From positions 3,782,001 to 3,846,000 of the forward strand of contig NZ_AP026738.1 in the NCBI RefSeq assembly GCF_002157685.2: a stretch of DNA of 64,000 nt. Reading direction: 5' to 3'. The position numbers and the translations under genes were made by a program. The notes below the pieces were generated by a model that did no database searches, was not told the origin of the DNA, and saw only the letters and a program-made list of their open reading frames with translations. Source of the stretch: Comamonas thiooxydans. Its GTDB lineage: Bacteria > Pseudomonadota > Gammaproteobacteria > Burkholderiales > Burkholderiaceae_C. Positions 16,141 through 24,131 of the stretch are shown here, piece after piece; positions within the stretch are counted from its first letter, which is position 1; every line of letters begins with the position of its first letter.

Positions 16141-16914
16141 CTACGCGGGACTTGCCAGCAGCAAGGGCAGCACCTGTGCCGATGGCATGGCGATCATCTG
16201 GTCGGCCACCGAGTCCAGCTCGCTGGCATGCGGGTTGATGATGACCACGCGCGCCCGGTTGCGCCTGGCGATCTTGGCCAAACCTGCTGCCGGGTAGACG
16301 GCGCCCGACGTGCCGATCACCAGCATCAGCTGACATTGCTCTGCCGCCTGCTCCGCCCTGGCCCAGGTCTGGCCGGGCAGAGACTCGCCAAACCACACGA
16401 CGGCAGGCCGCAGCAGATTGCCGCAGGCGGCGCAATGAGGCGGCTCGCCCGGAACAACCTGCTCCATGTCGCAGGACGCACAGCGGCGATTCAGCCAGCG
16501 ATTCCTGCTCAGCTCCCCATGCAGGCTCAGCACATCTTCACTGCCCGCCTGCTGGTGCAGGCCATCCACGTTCTGCGTGATGAGTGTCATTCGACCGGGA
16601 TGCTGCCTTGCCCAACGCGCCAGCGCCAGATGCCCCTCATTGGGGGTCACCTTGGCAACCAGCGCACGTCGGTGCTCGTACCAGCGCCAGACATGAGCCG
16701 GATCGCGGCGGTACCCCGCCTCGCTGGCCATTTCCTCGGGCTTGAACTGGGACCAATACCCGTCTGCATCCTCCCTGAAAGTGGGCACTCCCGACTCGGC
16801 GCTGACACCGGCCCCGGTTAGCACGGCCAGTCGCTGCGCCTCGCCCAGCCAGCGACGCACGCAGGCAATCGCACCCAAGGACGTCGAAGAATTGTCAATA
16901 AGTGCTTGAACCAA
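16141..16914 (-). CDS. Sir2-family NAD-dependent deacylase, CobB/SIRT5-like class
   Basis: 257 residues. The NAD site GAGVSAESGVPTFR (about 34-47), TQNVDGLH, catalytic HGE and the zinc pairs CASC and CAAC are all present. WYEHRR carries the Tyr-x2-Arg pair that in SIRT5 and CobB binds succinyl-lysine, so desuccinylase and deacetylase activity is likely. Divergent from the hybrid sensor kinase at 16979. The sirtuin at 3678 belongs to another class, so the two are not simple duplicates. Confidence 0.92.
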   Translation of the reverse strand: MVQALIDNSSTSLGAIACVRRWLGEAQRLAVLTGAGVSAESGVPTFREDADGYWSQFKPEEMASEAGYRRDPAHVWRWYEHRRALVAKVTPNEGHLALARWARQHPGRMTLITQNVDGLHQQAGSEDVLSLHGELSRNRWLNRRCASCDMEQVVPGEPPHCAACGNLLRPAVVWFGESLPGQTWARAEQAAEQCQLMLVIGTSGAVYPAAGLAKIARRNRARVVIINPHASELDSVADQMIAMPSAQVLPLLLASPA

Positions 16915-16978
16915 GGCTATAACCTCAAAAATCTAGTTGCAACGTGGAATACTTGAATTCCTCTGCGGAGCTTCTTCT

Positions 16979-18946
16979 TTGCCTGATATTGCACCACACC
17001 AGCATATGAACGAATCGGGCCAATTGTTCGCACTTCAGCAAGCCATGACGCCTGCAGCATTGGCATGGGGTCTTGTTGATGTCCAAACATTGGAACTGCG
17101 CTTTGCCAATCCTGCATTGCAGCGCCTTCTGCAGCCCAGTCACCAGGCACCCGGCATTCCCGAACGCGAGATTCTGGAAACAGCCAGGCTGGCTATCAGG
17201 CAGTGCATGGAGACAGGCCTGGAAGCGACCGCAAACTTGCCCGATCACCCCGGGCTCTGGCATTTTTCACCGATTCAGGGCAATGGCACGGCAGAAGCGG
17301 TGCAATGCTATGTATTGCCGACCGAAACCTCGTTTCGTGAACCCGATGACGAACTCGGGCTGGGGCATGTCAACCGCTTTGAGGACTTTCTGGACCACCT
17401 GCCCTACCAGGTCTGGATTGCAACACCCCATGGAGAGGTGACCTGGCTCAACCGGGCCCTGCATGAATACGCCTACCGTGAAGTACGCCCCCTGAGCCTG
17501 CGCGAAGGCATCTGGATTGATATCGTGCATCCCGACGATCTGGCGACCGTCAACACAGGTCTGTCGCGCGCCCTGATCACCGAAAAGCCGACGGGATACC
17601 GGCTGCGCATCAAGCGCCATGACGGACAGTTCCACTGGTTTTTTTCGTCGCTGTCTCCCGTCAAGAATGCGCAGGGCAGGATTCTCTACTGGGTCGGTGC
17701 CAACCTGGGCATAGACAGCCTCCGGCAATCCGAGAATCAGCTGCGCGACCAGATCACCACGCTGAGCCACCAGCTGAGACTCAAGCAGCAGGCGCTGGAT
17801 CAGGCCGAAACCTACCTCGCCCAGGCCCAGAAAATGGGCATGGTGAACCAGTTGTCTGCCGGTGTCGCGCATGACATGAAGAACCTGCTTTTCATCACCG
17901 GCCTGCATGCCGGCATGCTGGAAAAGCAGCTGGGTGAGCCCGAGCAGCTCGAACATGTGGATGTGATACTCAACACCATTCAGAAAGCGGGCAGCCTGGC
18001 ATCGCATCTGACCGGGTTCAGCAGTCGCAAATCCATGCAGCTGGCCGCTGCCGACCCCCGTGCACTGGTGCAGGATCTGGAGCCTCTGCTGAGCAAGGCC
18101 GTCGGCCACAACGCTGAACTGCAGCTGCACATGGCGTCCAGCATCTGGCCCATCAGCGTGGACAAGCTGTATTTCGAGAACTCACTGATCAATCTCTGCA
18201 TCAATGCGCGTGATGCCACCGAAGAACACGGCCAGATCACGCTGACCGCAGAGAACGTGCTGCTCAAGCGCGCCAGCCATGCGGGTGACTACGTAATGAT
18301 CAGCGTGGCCGACAACGGCATGGGCATGAGTGAAGAGATCAAGGCCCGCATCTTCGACATGTTCTTCACCACCAAGCCCGAAGGCAAGGGCGCGGGCCTG
18401 GGTCTGCCCATGGTCAAGAACTTCATGGACCATGTCCAGGGTCTGATCGAGGTGGAAAGCACCCCAGGCCTGGGCACCATCGTGAGCCTGTACTTTCCGC
18501 GCGCACAACCGGTCGTGCCGCAGAGCCCGCAAGCCTCGGCCCCGGCGGGCCGGCAGGAAACGATTTTGCTCATTGAGCCCGATCTGGCCACGCGCAATGC
18601 CATGGCCCAGGTGCTCTACGGACTTGGTTATCAGGTCGTGACCGCCTATCTACCCGAAGTCGCGCTGCGCTATATCAACAGCGGCATGAAGGTGGATCTC
18701 ATCATTGCCGCCGATGAGTTTTCCGGCGCCTTGAGCATCGCAAAAATGCAGGAAAAGCTGGCCCGTGAGCATGTTCTCATTCCGCTCATCCTCATGACCA
18801 GCAGCGAAGAGGCCGAAGTGCCGCATGCTCAGGAATGCCGCTATGTGGTGCTGAACAAGCCCATGGAGATTGGCGAGCTGGCACGCACCGTACAGCGCAT
18901 GCTGCATCCGGACTGCACGACGCCAGCCGATCTGCCGGCCGTCTGA
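16979..18946 (+). CDS. Hybrid sensor histidine kinase with PAS and degenerate receiver
   Basis: 655 residues from TTG 16979, preferred because GGAG lies 8 bp upstream; the ATG at 17006 has no such site. Order: a PAS-like N-terminus, a second PAS (about 134-247; VWIATPHGEVTWLN), a dimerisation domain with GVAHDMKN (His about 297), ATPase domain with NLCINARDA, DNGMGM and GAGLGLPMV, then a receiver (about 527-644). No membrane segment, so it is cytoplasmic. In the receiver the phospho-acceptor position reads Ala (DLIIAADEFSG), while the Lys (NKPM) is kept, so phosphorylation there is doubtful. Confidence 0.88.
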   Translation: MPDIAPHQHMNESGQLFALQQAMTPAALAWGLVDVQTLELRFANPALQRLLQPSHQAPGIPEREILETARLAIRQCMETGLEATANLPDHPGLWHFSPIQGNGTAEAVQCYVLPTETSFREPDDELGLGHVNRFEDFLDHLPYQVWIATPHGEVTWLNRALHEYAYREVRPLSLREGIWIDIVHPDDLATVNTGLSRALITEKPTGYRLRIKRHDGQFHWFFSSLSPVKNAQGRILYWVGANLGIDSLRQSENQLRDQITTLSHQLRLKQQALDQAETYLAQAQKMGMVNQLSAGVAHDMKNLLFITGLHAGMLEKQLGEPEQLEHVDVILNTIQKAGSLASHLTGFSSRKSMQLAAADPRALVQDLEPLLSKAVGHNAELQLHMASSIWPISVDKLYFENSLINLCINARDATEEHGQITLTAENVLLKRASHAGDYVMISVADNGMGMSEEIKARIFDMFFTTKPEGKGAGLGLPMVKNFMDHVQGLIEVESTPGLGTIVSLYFPRAQPVVPQSPQASAPAGRQETILLIEPDLATRNAMAQVLYGLGYQVVTAYLPEVALRYINSGMKVDLIIAADEFSGALSIAKMQEKLAREHVLIPLILMTSSEEAEVPHAQECRYVVLNKPMEIGELARTVQRMLHPDCTTPADLPAV

Positions 18947-18966
18947 GAACGGTTCGGCCGGGCCCA

Positions 18967-19000
18967 CAAAAAAGGCGCGGCTGCTTTCGCTGCCACGCCT
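18967..19000 (-). terminator. Terminator between the hybrid kinase and rlmB
   Basis: On the minus strand AGGCGTGGC pairs with GCCGCGCCT (one G-U) around a GC-rich loop and is followed by six T. It ends rlmB. The plus strand has a TTTCTTTT run after the same hairpin, so it may serve both genes. Confidence 0.75.
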
Positions 19001-19031
19001 TGCTTTCTTTTCAGTAGCAGGGCCAGCCGGC

Positions 19032-19802
19032 TCAGGCCTTGATCGCAACGGCTGCGGCCAGGCGCTGGCGCAATGCCTCATAAAGACACACACCGCTGGC
19101 CACGGACACATTCAGGCTCTCCACCGCGCCCTGCATGGGAATGCTGACCAGCGCATCGCAGGTCTTGCGGGTAAGCTGGCGCATGCCATCGCCCTCGGCC
19201 CCCAGCACCAGTGCCGTCGGTCCGGTCAGATCCATCTGGTAGAGATGTTTGTCGGCATCGCCGCTGGTACCGATGATCCAGATGCCGCGCTCCTTGAGTT
19301 CCTTGAGCGTGCGGGCCAGATTGGTGACCATAAAGTAAGGCACGGTCTCGGCCGCACCGCTGGCCACCTTGGCCACGGTGGCATTGATGCCGGCCGCATG
19401 GTCCTTGGGGGCGATCACGGCATGCACGCCGGCACCGTCGGCTACACGCAGGCAGGCCCCCAGGTTGTGCGGATCGGTCACACCGTCGAGCACCAGCAGC
19501 AGCGGAGCTTTCACCCCCTCCTCCTCCAGGTCGTCGAGCAACTCGTCGAGCGTACGTGTGTCCTTGACTTCTTCCACGCGCGCAGCCACGCCCTGATGGC
19601 CGTGAGAGCCAGCCAGCTTGGCAATGCGCAGGGCATCCGCCTCGATCAGACGCACACCGGCCTCCTTGGCACGATCCAGAAACTGGCGCATGCGCGCATC
19701 GCGACGCGAAGCCTCGAAATAGACTTCAATGATGGATTGGGGGGCGGTCTTCAGACGCACGCCTACGGCGTGAAAGCCGAAAAGAACTTTGGGGGACGAC
19801 AT
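19032..19802 (-). CDS. rlmB: 23S rRNA (guanosine-2'-O)-methyltransferase RlmB
   Basis: 256 residues, SpoU family. [12 protein letters not shown] at the start is the L30e-like substrate-binding domain. The C-terminal knotted SAM domain shows [30 protein letters not shown] and [14 protein letters not shown]. It methylates the ribose of G2251 in the 23S P-loop. It stands alone and converges on the hybrid kinase gene. Confidence 0.95.
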   Translation of the reverse strand: MSSPKVLFGFHAVGVRLKTAPQSIIEVYFEASRRDARMRQFLDRAKEAGVRLIEADALRIAKLAGSHGHQGVAARVEEVKDTRTLDELLDDLEEEGVKAPLLLVLDGVTDPHNLGACLRVADGAGVHAVIAPKDHAAGINATVAKVASGAAETVPYFMVTNLARTLKELKERGIWIIGTSGDADKHLYQMDLTGPTALVLGAEGDGMRQLTRKTCDALVSIPMQGAVESLNVSVASGVCLYEALRQRLAAAVAIKA

Positions 19803-19996
19803 GGGGCCACATTATCCCGGCGTTTACGGCAGACCTGAGACTCGCAGGGCCATGTCTGGGCTGGCAGCTGAGGTTTTCCATTGCCGCTACACTGCGCCCC
19901 CAACGGGCAAGGCGCCGGCTCATCAAGCAGCACCAGCATAGCTTTTTCCGAGTGCGAGTCTTTACATGAAGCTCCACTGCCACCCAGAACGACTGA

Positions 19997-20016
19997 CAAC
20001 AGGCTCGAGCCTGTTG
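19997..20016. promoter_or_regulatory. Perfect 20-bp palindrome upstream of sstT
   Basis: CAACAGGCTCGAGCCTGTTG is a perfect palindrome 92 bp before the sstT start, in a 305-bp gap between rlmB and sstT. It is either a dimeric repressor site or an RNA stem in the sstT leader. A 23-codon open frame (from ATG 19966) spans it but has no clear ribosome binding site. I see nothing else of note in the gap. Confidence 0.45.
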
Positions 20017-20107
20017 CCCCTGCATTCACGCATATAGCCTCTTCATGTCCGGCATGAGGAGGCTTACGTGTTTGCATCCCCCTCCAATCCCATAACGAAT
20101 ACCCAGC

Positions 20108-21340
20108 ATGCTCAACGCCTTGCTCGATTGGTTCAACCGCAGCAGCCTGGTGCTGCAGATTCTGATTGCCCTGATTCTGGGCGGACTGGTAGCCTGGCTA
20201 TGGCCGGCCGCCGCCCAGTCGGTTTCCCTGTTGGGCAGCTTGTTCATTGCCGCGCTCAAGGCTGTCGCTCCGGTTCTGGTGCTGCTGCTGGTCATGGCGG
20301 CCGTCAGCAGCCACCGCCCCGGCCAGGAAACGCAAATCAAGCCCGTGCTCTGGCTGTATGTCATCGGCACGCTGGCGGCGGCCTGCGTGGCCGTTGCAGC
20401 CAGCGCGCTCTTTCCCTCGGTGATTCACTTTCGTGAAGCGCCCAAAGTCCAGAGCGTGCCCGGCGAGATCAGCCAGGTGCTGAGCACCGTCGTCCAAAGC
20501 CTGTTCGACAACCCCGTCAATGCATTGCTGAACGCCAACTACATCGGCATTCTTGCCTGGGCTATCGCGCTGGGCCTGGCACTACGCCACGCCACACCCA
20601 CCACCCGCACCATGGTGGAGGACTTTGGCCATGCCATCACCCGCGTGATTCAAGGCGTGATCCGTCTGGCCCCCTTCGGCATCTTCGGCCTGGTGGTCGC
20701 CACCTTCTCCTCCGGCGGGCTGGAAGCACTCAAGGACTACGCCCATCTGCTGGCCGTGCTGGTCGGCTGCATGGTGTTTGTGGCACTGGTGATCAACCCA
20801 GTCATTGTCTGGACACAGACTCGCCGCAATCCCTACCCGCTGGTGCTGACCTGCCTGCGCGAAAGCGCAGTGACCGCCTTCTTCACGCGCAGCTCGGGAG
20901 CCAACATTCCCGTCAATCTGGCCCTAGCCCAGAAACTCAGGCTCGACGAGAACACCTACAGCATCTCCATCCCGCTGGGCGCCACCATCAATATGGCCGG
21001 CGCTGCCGTCACCATCAGCGTGCTGACACTGGCCGCTGCCCATACGCTCAATATCTCGGTGGACATTCCCACTGCCATACTGCTGTGCGTGGTCTCTGCG
21101 GTCTGTGCCTGCGGTGCCTCGGGCGTACCCGGTGGCTCGCTGCTGCTGATTCCGCTGGCCTGCAGCCTGTTCAACATCCCCAACGATGTGGCAATGCAGG
21201 TGGTAGGTGTCGGCTATGTGATCGGCGTGATTCAGGATTCGACCGAGACAGCCCTCAATTCCTCGACCGACGTGCTGTTTACCGCAGCCGCCTGCCGCGC
21301 CGCAGAGCGCAGGGCTGGACTGGAAGTCGCGCGCATCTGA
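20108..21340 (+). CDS. sstT: Serine/threonine:sodium symporter SstT
   Basis: 410 residues, DAACS (dicarboxylate/amino acid:cation symporter) family. [11 protein letters not shown] (about 263-273) is the SstT form of the conserved serine-rich motif; [19 protein letters not shown] ends the protein. About eight membrane helices plus two re-entrant loops. Imports L-serine and L-threonine with Na+. It stands alone and converges on ybbA across a two-way terminator. Confidence 0.95.
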   Translation: MLNALLDWFNRSSLVLQILIALILGGLVAWLWPAAAQSVSLLGSLFIAALKAVAPVLVLLLVMAAVSSHRPGQETQIKPVLWLYVIGTLAAACVAVAASALFPSVIHFREAPKVQSVPGEISQVLSTVVQSLFDNPVNALLNANYIGILAWAIALGLALRHATPTTRTMVEDFGHAITRVIQGVIRLAPFGIFGLVVATFSSGGLEALKDYAHLLAVLVGCMVFVALVINPVIVWTQTRRNPYPLVLTCLRESAVTAFFTRSSGANIPVNLALAQKLRLDENTYSISIPLGATINMAGAAVTISVLTLAAAHTLNISVDIPTAILLCVVSAVCACGASGVPGGSLLLIPLACSLFNIPNDVAMQVVGVGYVIGVIQDSTETALNSSTDVLFTAAACRAAERRAGLEVARI

Positions 21341-21364
21341 GGCTTGAACTCAGAATCCACGGAT

Positions 21365-21402
21365 TTAATAGCTGCAAGCGCTTATTTGATGAGCGCCAGA
21401 TC
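21365..21402. repeat. Dispersed AGCGCTT-type repeat element, copy 1
   Basis: TTTAATAGCTGCAAGCGCTT, then ATTTGATGAGCGCC. AGCGC..GCGCT arms form a stem. It belongs to a family with the core 'atagctgcaagcgctt' also seen in other gaps here (24025, 30636, 52375, 58369). It is directly upstream of a terminator. Confidence 0.55.
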
Positions 21403-21405
21403 TCC

Positions 21406-21438
21406 AAAAAGGCCTGTGATCACACAGGCCTTTTGGTT
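21406..21438. terminator. Two-way terminator between sstT and ybbA
   Basis: AAAAAGGCCTGTG-ATCA-CACAGGCCTTTTGGTTTTT: an 8-bp GC-rich perfect stem flanked by A and T runs, so it can stop transcription from both sides. Confidence 0.85.
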
Positions 21439-21440
21439 TT

Positions 21441-22121
21441 TCAGACAGAGCGCCCGGCTTCTATGGTGATGCTTCGATCACATTGCGCCGCAATCTCGCG
21501 GTCATGCGTAACCAGGATCAGAGTCGTGCCGCGCTCGCGGTTGAGCGCAAACATCAGCTCCATGATGGTCTGGCCCGTGGCGAAGTCCAGGCTGCCGGTG
21601 GGCTCGTCGGCCAGCAGCACGGCCGGCTCCACCACAAAAGCACGCGCCAGGGCCACTCGCTGCTGCTCGCCGCCCGACATCAGCCTGGGATAGTGATTGA
21701 GACGCTGGCCCAGGCCCACGCGCTCCAGCATCTGCGAAGCCCGTGCTCTCGCATCGCGCTGACCCGCCAGCTCCAGCGGCAGCATGACGTTTTCCAGCGC
21801 CGTGAGATTGCCCAGCAACTGAAAGCTCTGGAAGACAAAGCCCATCTTCTGTGCCCGCACCGCAGCCCGGTCGTCCTCGCTGAGTGCAAACAGATCCTGG
21901 CCCAGCAGGCGGACCGTGCCGCGACTGGGGGTATCGAGGCCGGCCAGAATCGACAGCAAAGTGCTTTTACCCGAGCCGGAGGCACCCACAATGGCAACGG
22001 TTTCGCCGGCAGTGAAACTCAGATTGATATCCCGCAAAATATCCAGCACGCCTGTGGAATCGCTCACCGATTTGGACAGCTGCTCAACGGCAATCAAAGG
22101 AATGGCAAGAGTTGTGGACAT
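21441..22121 (-). CDS. ybbA: ABC transporter ATP-binding protein YbbA
   Basis: 226 residues. Walker A GASGSGKSTLLSILAGLD, signature LMSGGEQQRVALARA, Walker B VLLADEPTG, LolD/MacB-type. It is divergent from a tesA-like esterase gene, the same pairing as ybbA-tesA in E. coli, which supports the name. Its ATG (22119-22121 on the minus strand) overlaps the esterase ATG by two bases. The partner membrane protein (YbbP type) is not in this window, so the subunit it works with is unknown. Confidence 0.9.
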   Translation of the reverse strand: MSTTLAIPLIAVEQLSKSVSDSTGVLDILRDINLSFTAGETVAIVGASGSGKSTLLSILAGLDTPSRGTVRLLGQDLFALSEDDRAAVRAQKMGFVFQSFQLLGNLTALENVMLPLELAGQRDARARASQMLERVGLGQRLNHYPRLMSGGEQQRVALARAFVVEPAVLLADEPTGSLDFATGQTIMELMFALNRERGTTLILVTHDREIAAQCDRSITIEAGRSV

Positions 22122-22851
22122 GAATCAATTGGATAGCAAAAACGTCAAGAGTCGCAGCCAGCACTTTGCACTGCAGCGCCGTCACTGTATCGCTGTTGCT
22201 CTGACGCTCGCCATTTCAGGGGCTTGCGGTGCGGCAGTGGCCTCATCGCCCGCCAGGAACAAGGAGCCGGCCAAGGCCGCTCCCGGCGCGAAACCCGGCC
22301 CGGTGCTGGTGCTTGGCGATTCTCTGAGCGCCGAATACGGCCTGACGCGCGGCAAGGGCTGGGTGCAGTTGCTTCAGCAGCGCATGAATGACGAAAAGAA
22401 TCCGCGCAAGGTGGTCAATGCCAGCATCAGCGGCGAGACCACGGCCGGCGGCAGAGCGCGCCTGGCATCGCTGCTCCGGCAGCATGAGCCGGGCATCTTG
22501 ATTCTGGAGCTGGGCGGCAACGATGCATTGCGCGGCCTGGCGCTGCAGAGCACGCAGCAGAATCTGGAAGTCATGATCAAGGCCGCCAGGGAGGCCGGGG
22601 CCCAGGTGCTGCTGGTGGGCATGCAGGTACCTCCCAACTATGGAGCGGCATATACCGAGCAGTTTGCCGATATGTTCAGGAGCATTGCCGACGCGCAAAA
22701 GCTGCCGCTGGTGCCGTTTCTGCTGTCGGGCATCGGCGATGCTGCGGACGCCGAGCGATGGTTTCAGAGCGACCGCATTCACCCCAATGCCCAGGCTCAG
22801 CCACAGATGCTGGCCAACGTCTGGCCCAAGCTCAGGCCTTTGCTGAAATAA
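22120..22851 (+). CDS. tesA: Arylesterase / lysophospholipase, GDSL family (TesA-like)
   Basis: 243 residues. GDSLSAEYGL (Ser block), GGND, and the catalytic Asp-His pair in SDRIHPN define a GDSL/SGNH hydrolase of the TesA type. A signal peptide lies in the first 45 residues (ALTLAISGACGAAVASS, probably cut after it), so the enzyme is periplasmic, active on acyl-CoA, arylesters or lysophospholipids. The ATG at 22120 overlaps the ybbA start and has only a weak ribosome binding site; no better in-frame start follows. Confidence 0.9.
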   Translation: MNQLDSKNVKSRSQHFALQRRHCIAVALTLAISGACGAAVASSPARNKEPAKAAPGAKPGPVLVLGDSLSAEYGLTRGKGWVQLLQQRMNDEKNPRKVVNASISGETTAGGRARLASLLRQHEPGILILELGGNDALRGLALQSTQQNLEVMIKAAREAGAQVLLVGMQVPPNYGAAYTEQFADMFRSIADAQKLPLVPFLLSGIGDAADAERWFQSDRIHPNAQAQPQMLANVWPKLRPLLK

Positions 22852-22868
22852 ACGGCGGCCGCGCGGCC

Positions 22869-23087
22869 TCAGTCGCCGCTACCTCCGCCATCGCCGCCGG
22901 AGTCACCGCTGTCCGAGCTGCAGACACCTTCGCCACTGCCCGAGCCACAAAAATAGCTGTCGTTGAAGACGTCGCTGCCGTCTTCACGGCTGCTTGCCGA
23001 AGTCCAGGCCAGCTGCGAATCAGCGCTGCGCCCCGGCACGCCGGACTGAGGCGAGAAGACTTTTTTCAACCAGTTCCAGAACTCCAT
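22869..23087 (-). CDS. Small hypothetical protein with Cys and Gly/Ser/Asp-rich tail
   Basis: 72 residues beginning MEFWNWLKKVF, an amphipathic N-terminal helix. Residues about 47-72 form an acidic, glycine-rich tail with two Cys (CGSGSGEGVCSSDSGDSGGD). GAGGGG precedes the ATG. No family recognised. It follows the DUF2189 gene by 20 bp in the same direction, so the two are probably cotranscribed. Function unknown. Confidence 0.6.
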   Translation of the reverse strand: MEFWNWLKKVFSPQSGVPGRSADSQLAWTSASSREDGSDVFNDSYFCGSGSGEGVCSSDSGDSGGDGGGSGD

Positions 23088-23107
23088 GGCATCCCCCTCA
23101 TTGCGCC

Positions 23108-23905
23108 TCAGGCAGCGATCTCCTTGCTTTCGGCGCGGACGCTGGCCTTATAGGCATGCCAGCTGGCACAGCCCAGCAGCGGCCCGATGACAATCAGACC
23201 CACACTGTAGAACAGCAGCGAGGCCGCGATCAACACGGTGATGATCAGCCCCCACAGCAGCATCACGCCCGTGTTGGCGCCCACCACGCGCATGCTGGTA
23301 ATGCAGGCCGTCAGCGCATCGGTATCCAGATCGAGAATGGCGGGCAGTGAAACCACCATGCTGGCAAACACCAAGGCAGCAAATATCCCGCCAACCGCGG
23401 TGTAGCCCAGCAGGAACTCCCAGTTCTCGGGCCGCAGCAGGGTCTGCAGCAGGGTTGCCGTACTGGGCATGCCGGTATCGAACGAAATGGCGAACACCAC
23501 CATGGCGGCGCGCCCCCAGAGCATCTCCAGCACCATCAGCACCATGACCAGCATGCCCATGCTGGCCAGATGCTTGTCCCAGCAGGTCAACGACTCCGAC
23601 AGCAGAACGGGCTTGCCCTGCTCCAGCTGCTTGCTGACGTAGTACAGACCCATGGCCAGGAAGGGGCCGACCAGCAGACAGCCGCTGGCCATGGACATCA
23701 GATATTCGGGGCTGGAGCGAAACACCCAGGCCATCAGACGTGCCATGCCCCAGAAACACAGGCCGTAGAACAGCGCAATGAAGGGTGCGCGACGCACATC
23801 GCTCAGGCCCAGCAGCAGCCATTGCCAAGGCTCGCTCCAGCGCAATTGCAGAATCTGCAGATTGCCGGACTCGGCCTTGACTTCGGAAACAGGGGAAGCT
23901 TGCAT
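23108..23905 (-). CDS. DUF2189 integral membrane protein
   Basis: 265 residues starting MQASPVSEVKA, with AGGAGG 8 bp upstream. About six membrane segments (for example LFYGLCFWGMARLMAWVF, CLLVGPFLAMGLYYV, AALVFASMVVSLPAIL). WLLLGLSDVRRAPFIALFYG followed by LLVGPFLAMGLY is characteristic of DUF2189, a family linked to cytochrome c oxidase genes in many proteobacteria but of unknown role. The small Gly-rich gene follows. Confidence 0.85.
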   Translation of the reverse strand: MQASPVSEVKAESGNLQILQLRWSEPWQWLLLGLSDVRRAPFIALFYGLCFWGMARLMAWVFRSSPEYLMSMASGCLLVGPFLAMGLYYVSKQLEQGKPVLLSESLTCWDKHLASMGMLVMVLMVLEMLWGRAAMVVFAISFDTGMPSTATLLQTLLRPENWEFLLGYTAVGGIFAALVFASMVVSLPAILDLDTDALTACITSMRVVGANTGVMLLWGLIITVLIAASLLFYSVGLIVIGPLLGCASWHAYKASVRAESKEIAA

Positions 23906-24024
23906 GCGAGACCCTCCTTGTCGCCCGTGCCGCACCTCGGTGGCGGCCGCTGACAGGAACAAGTTACCCGCTCAACCTCGAATCTGCATTGCGGAAAGCC
24001 CGCATGCCAGCCCCCGCGTTTTCA

Positions 24025-24131
24025 CTATTAAAACAAGAGCTTATAGCGCCCAGCTTTTATTGACTTCAGTCAATAAAAGCATTGGAATCGCTTCTCAACA
24101 ATCGCTGCTAGCTCCTATGTAAATAGCTTCA
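24025..24131. repeat. Composite dispersed repeat with a perfect 28-nt hairpin
   Basis: Between DUF2189 and metC. It holds GCTTTTATTGACT-TC-AGTCAATAAAAGC (24053-24080; 13-bp perfect arms) inside a longer repeat-like stretch including gcttatagcgc and atcgctgctagctcctatg. The hairpin lies just after the metC stop, so it could act as its transcription end or RNA-stabilising stem. Related to the other AGCGCTT elements in the window. Confidence 0.6.

Noticed and set aside
19966-20037. Possible 23-codon leader peptide before sstT
   Set aside because: No ribosome binding site and no enrichment of Ser or Thr codons of the kind expected for an attenuator.
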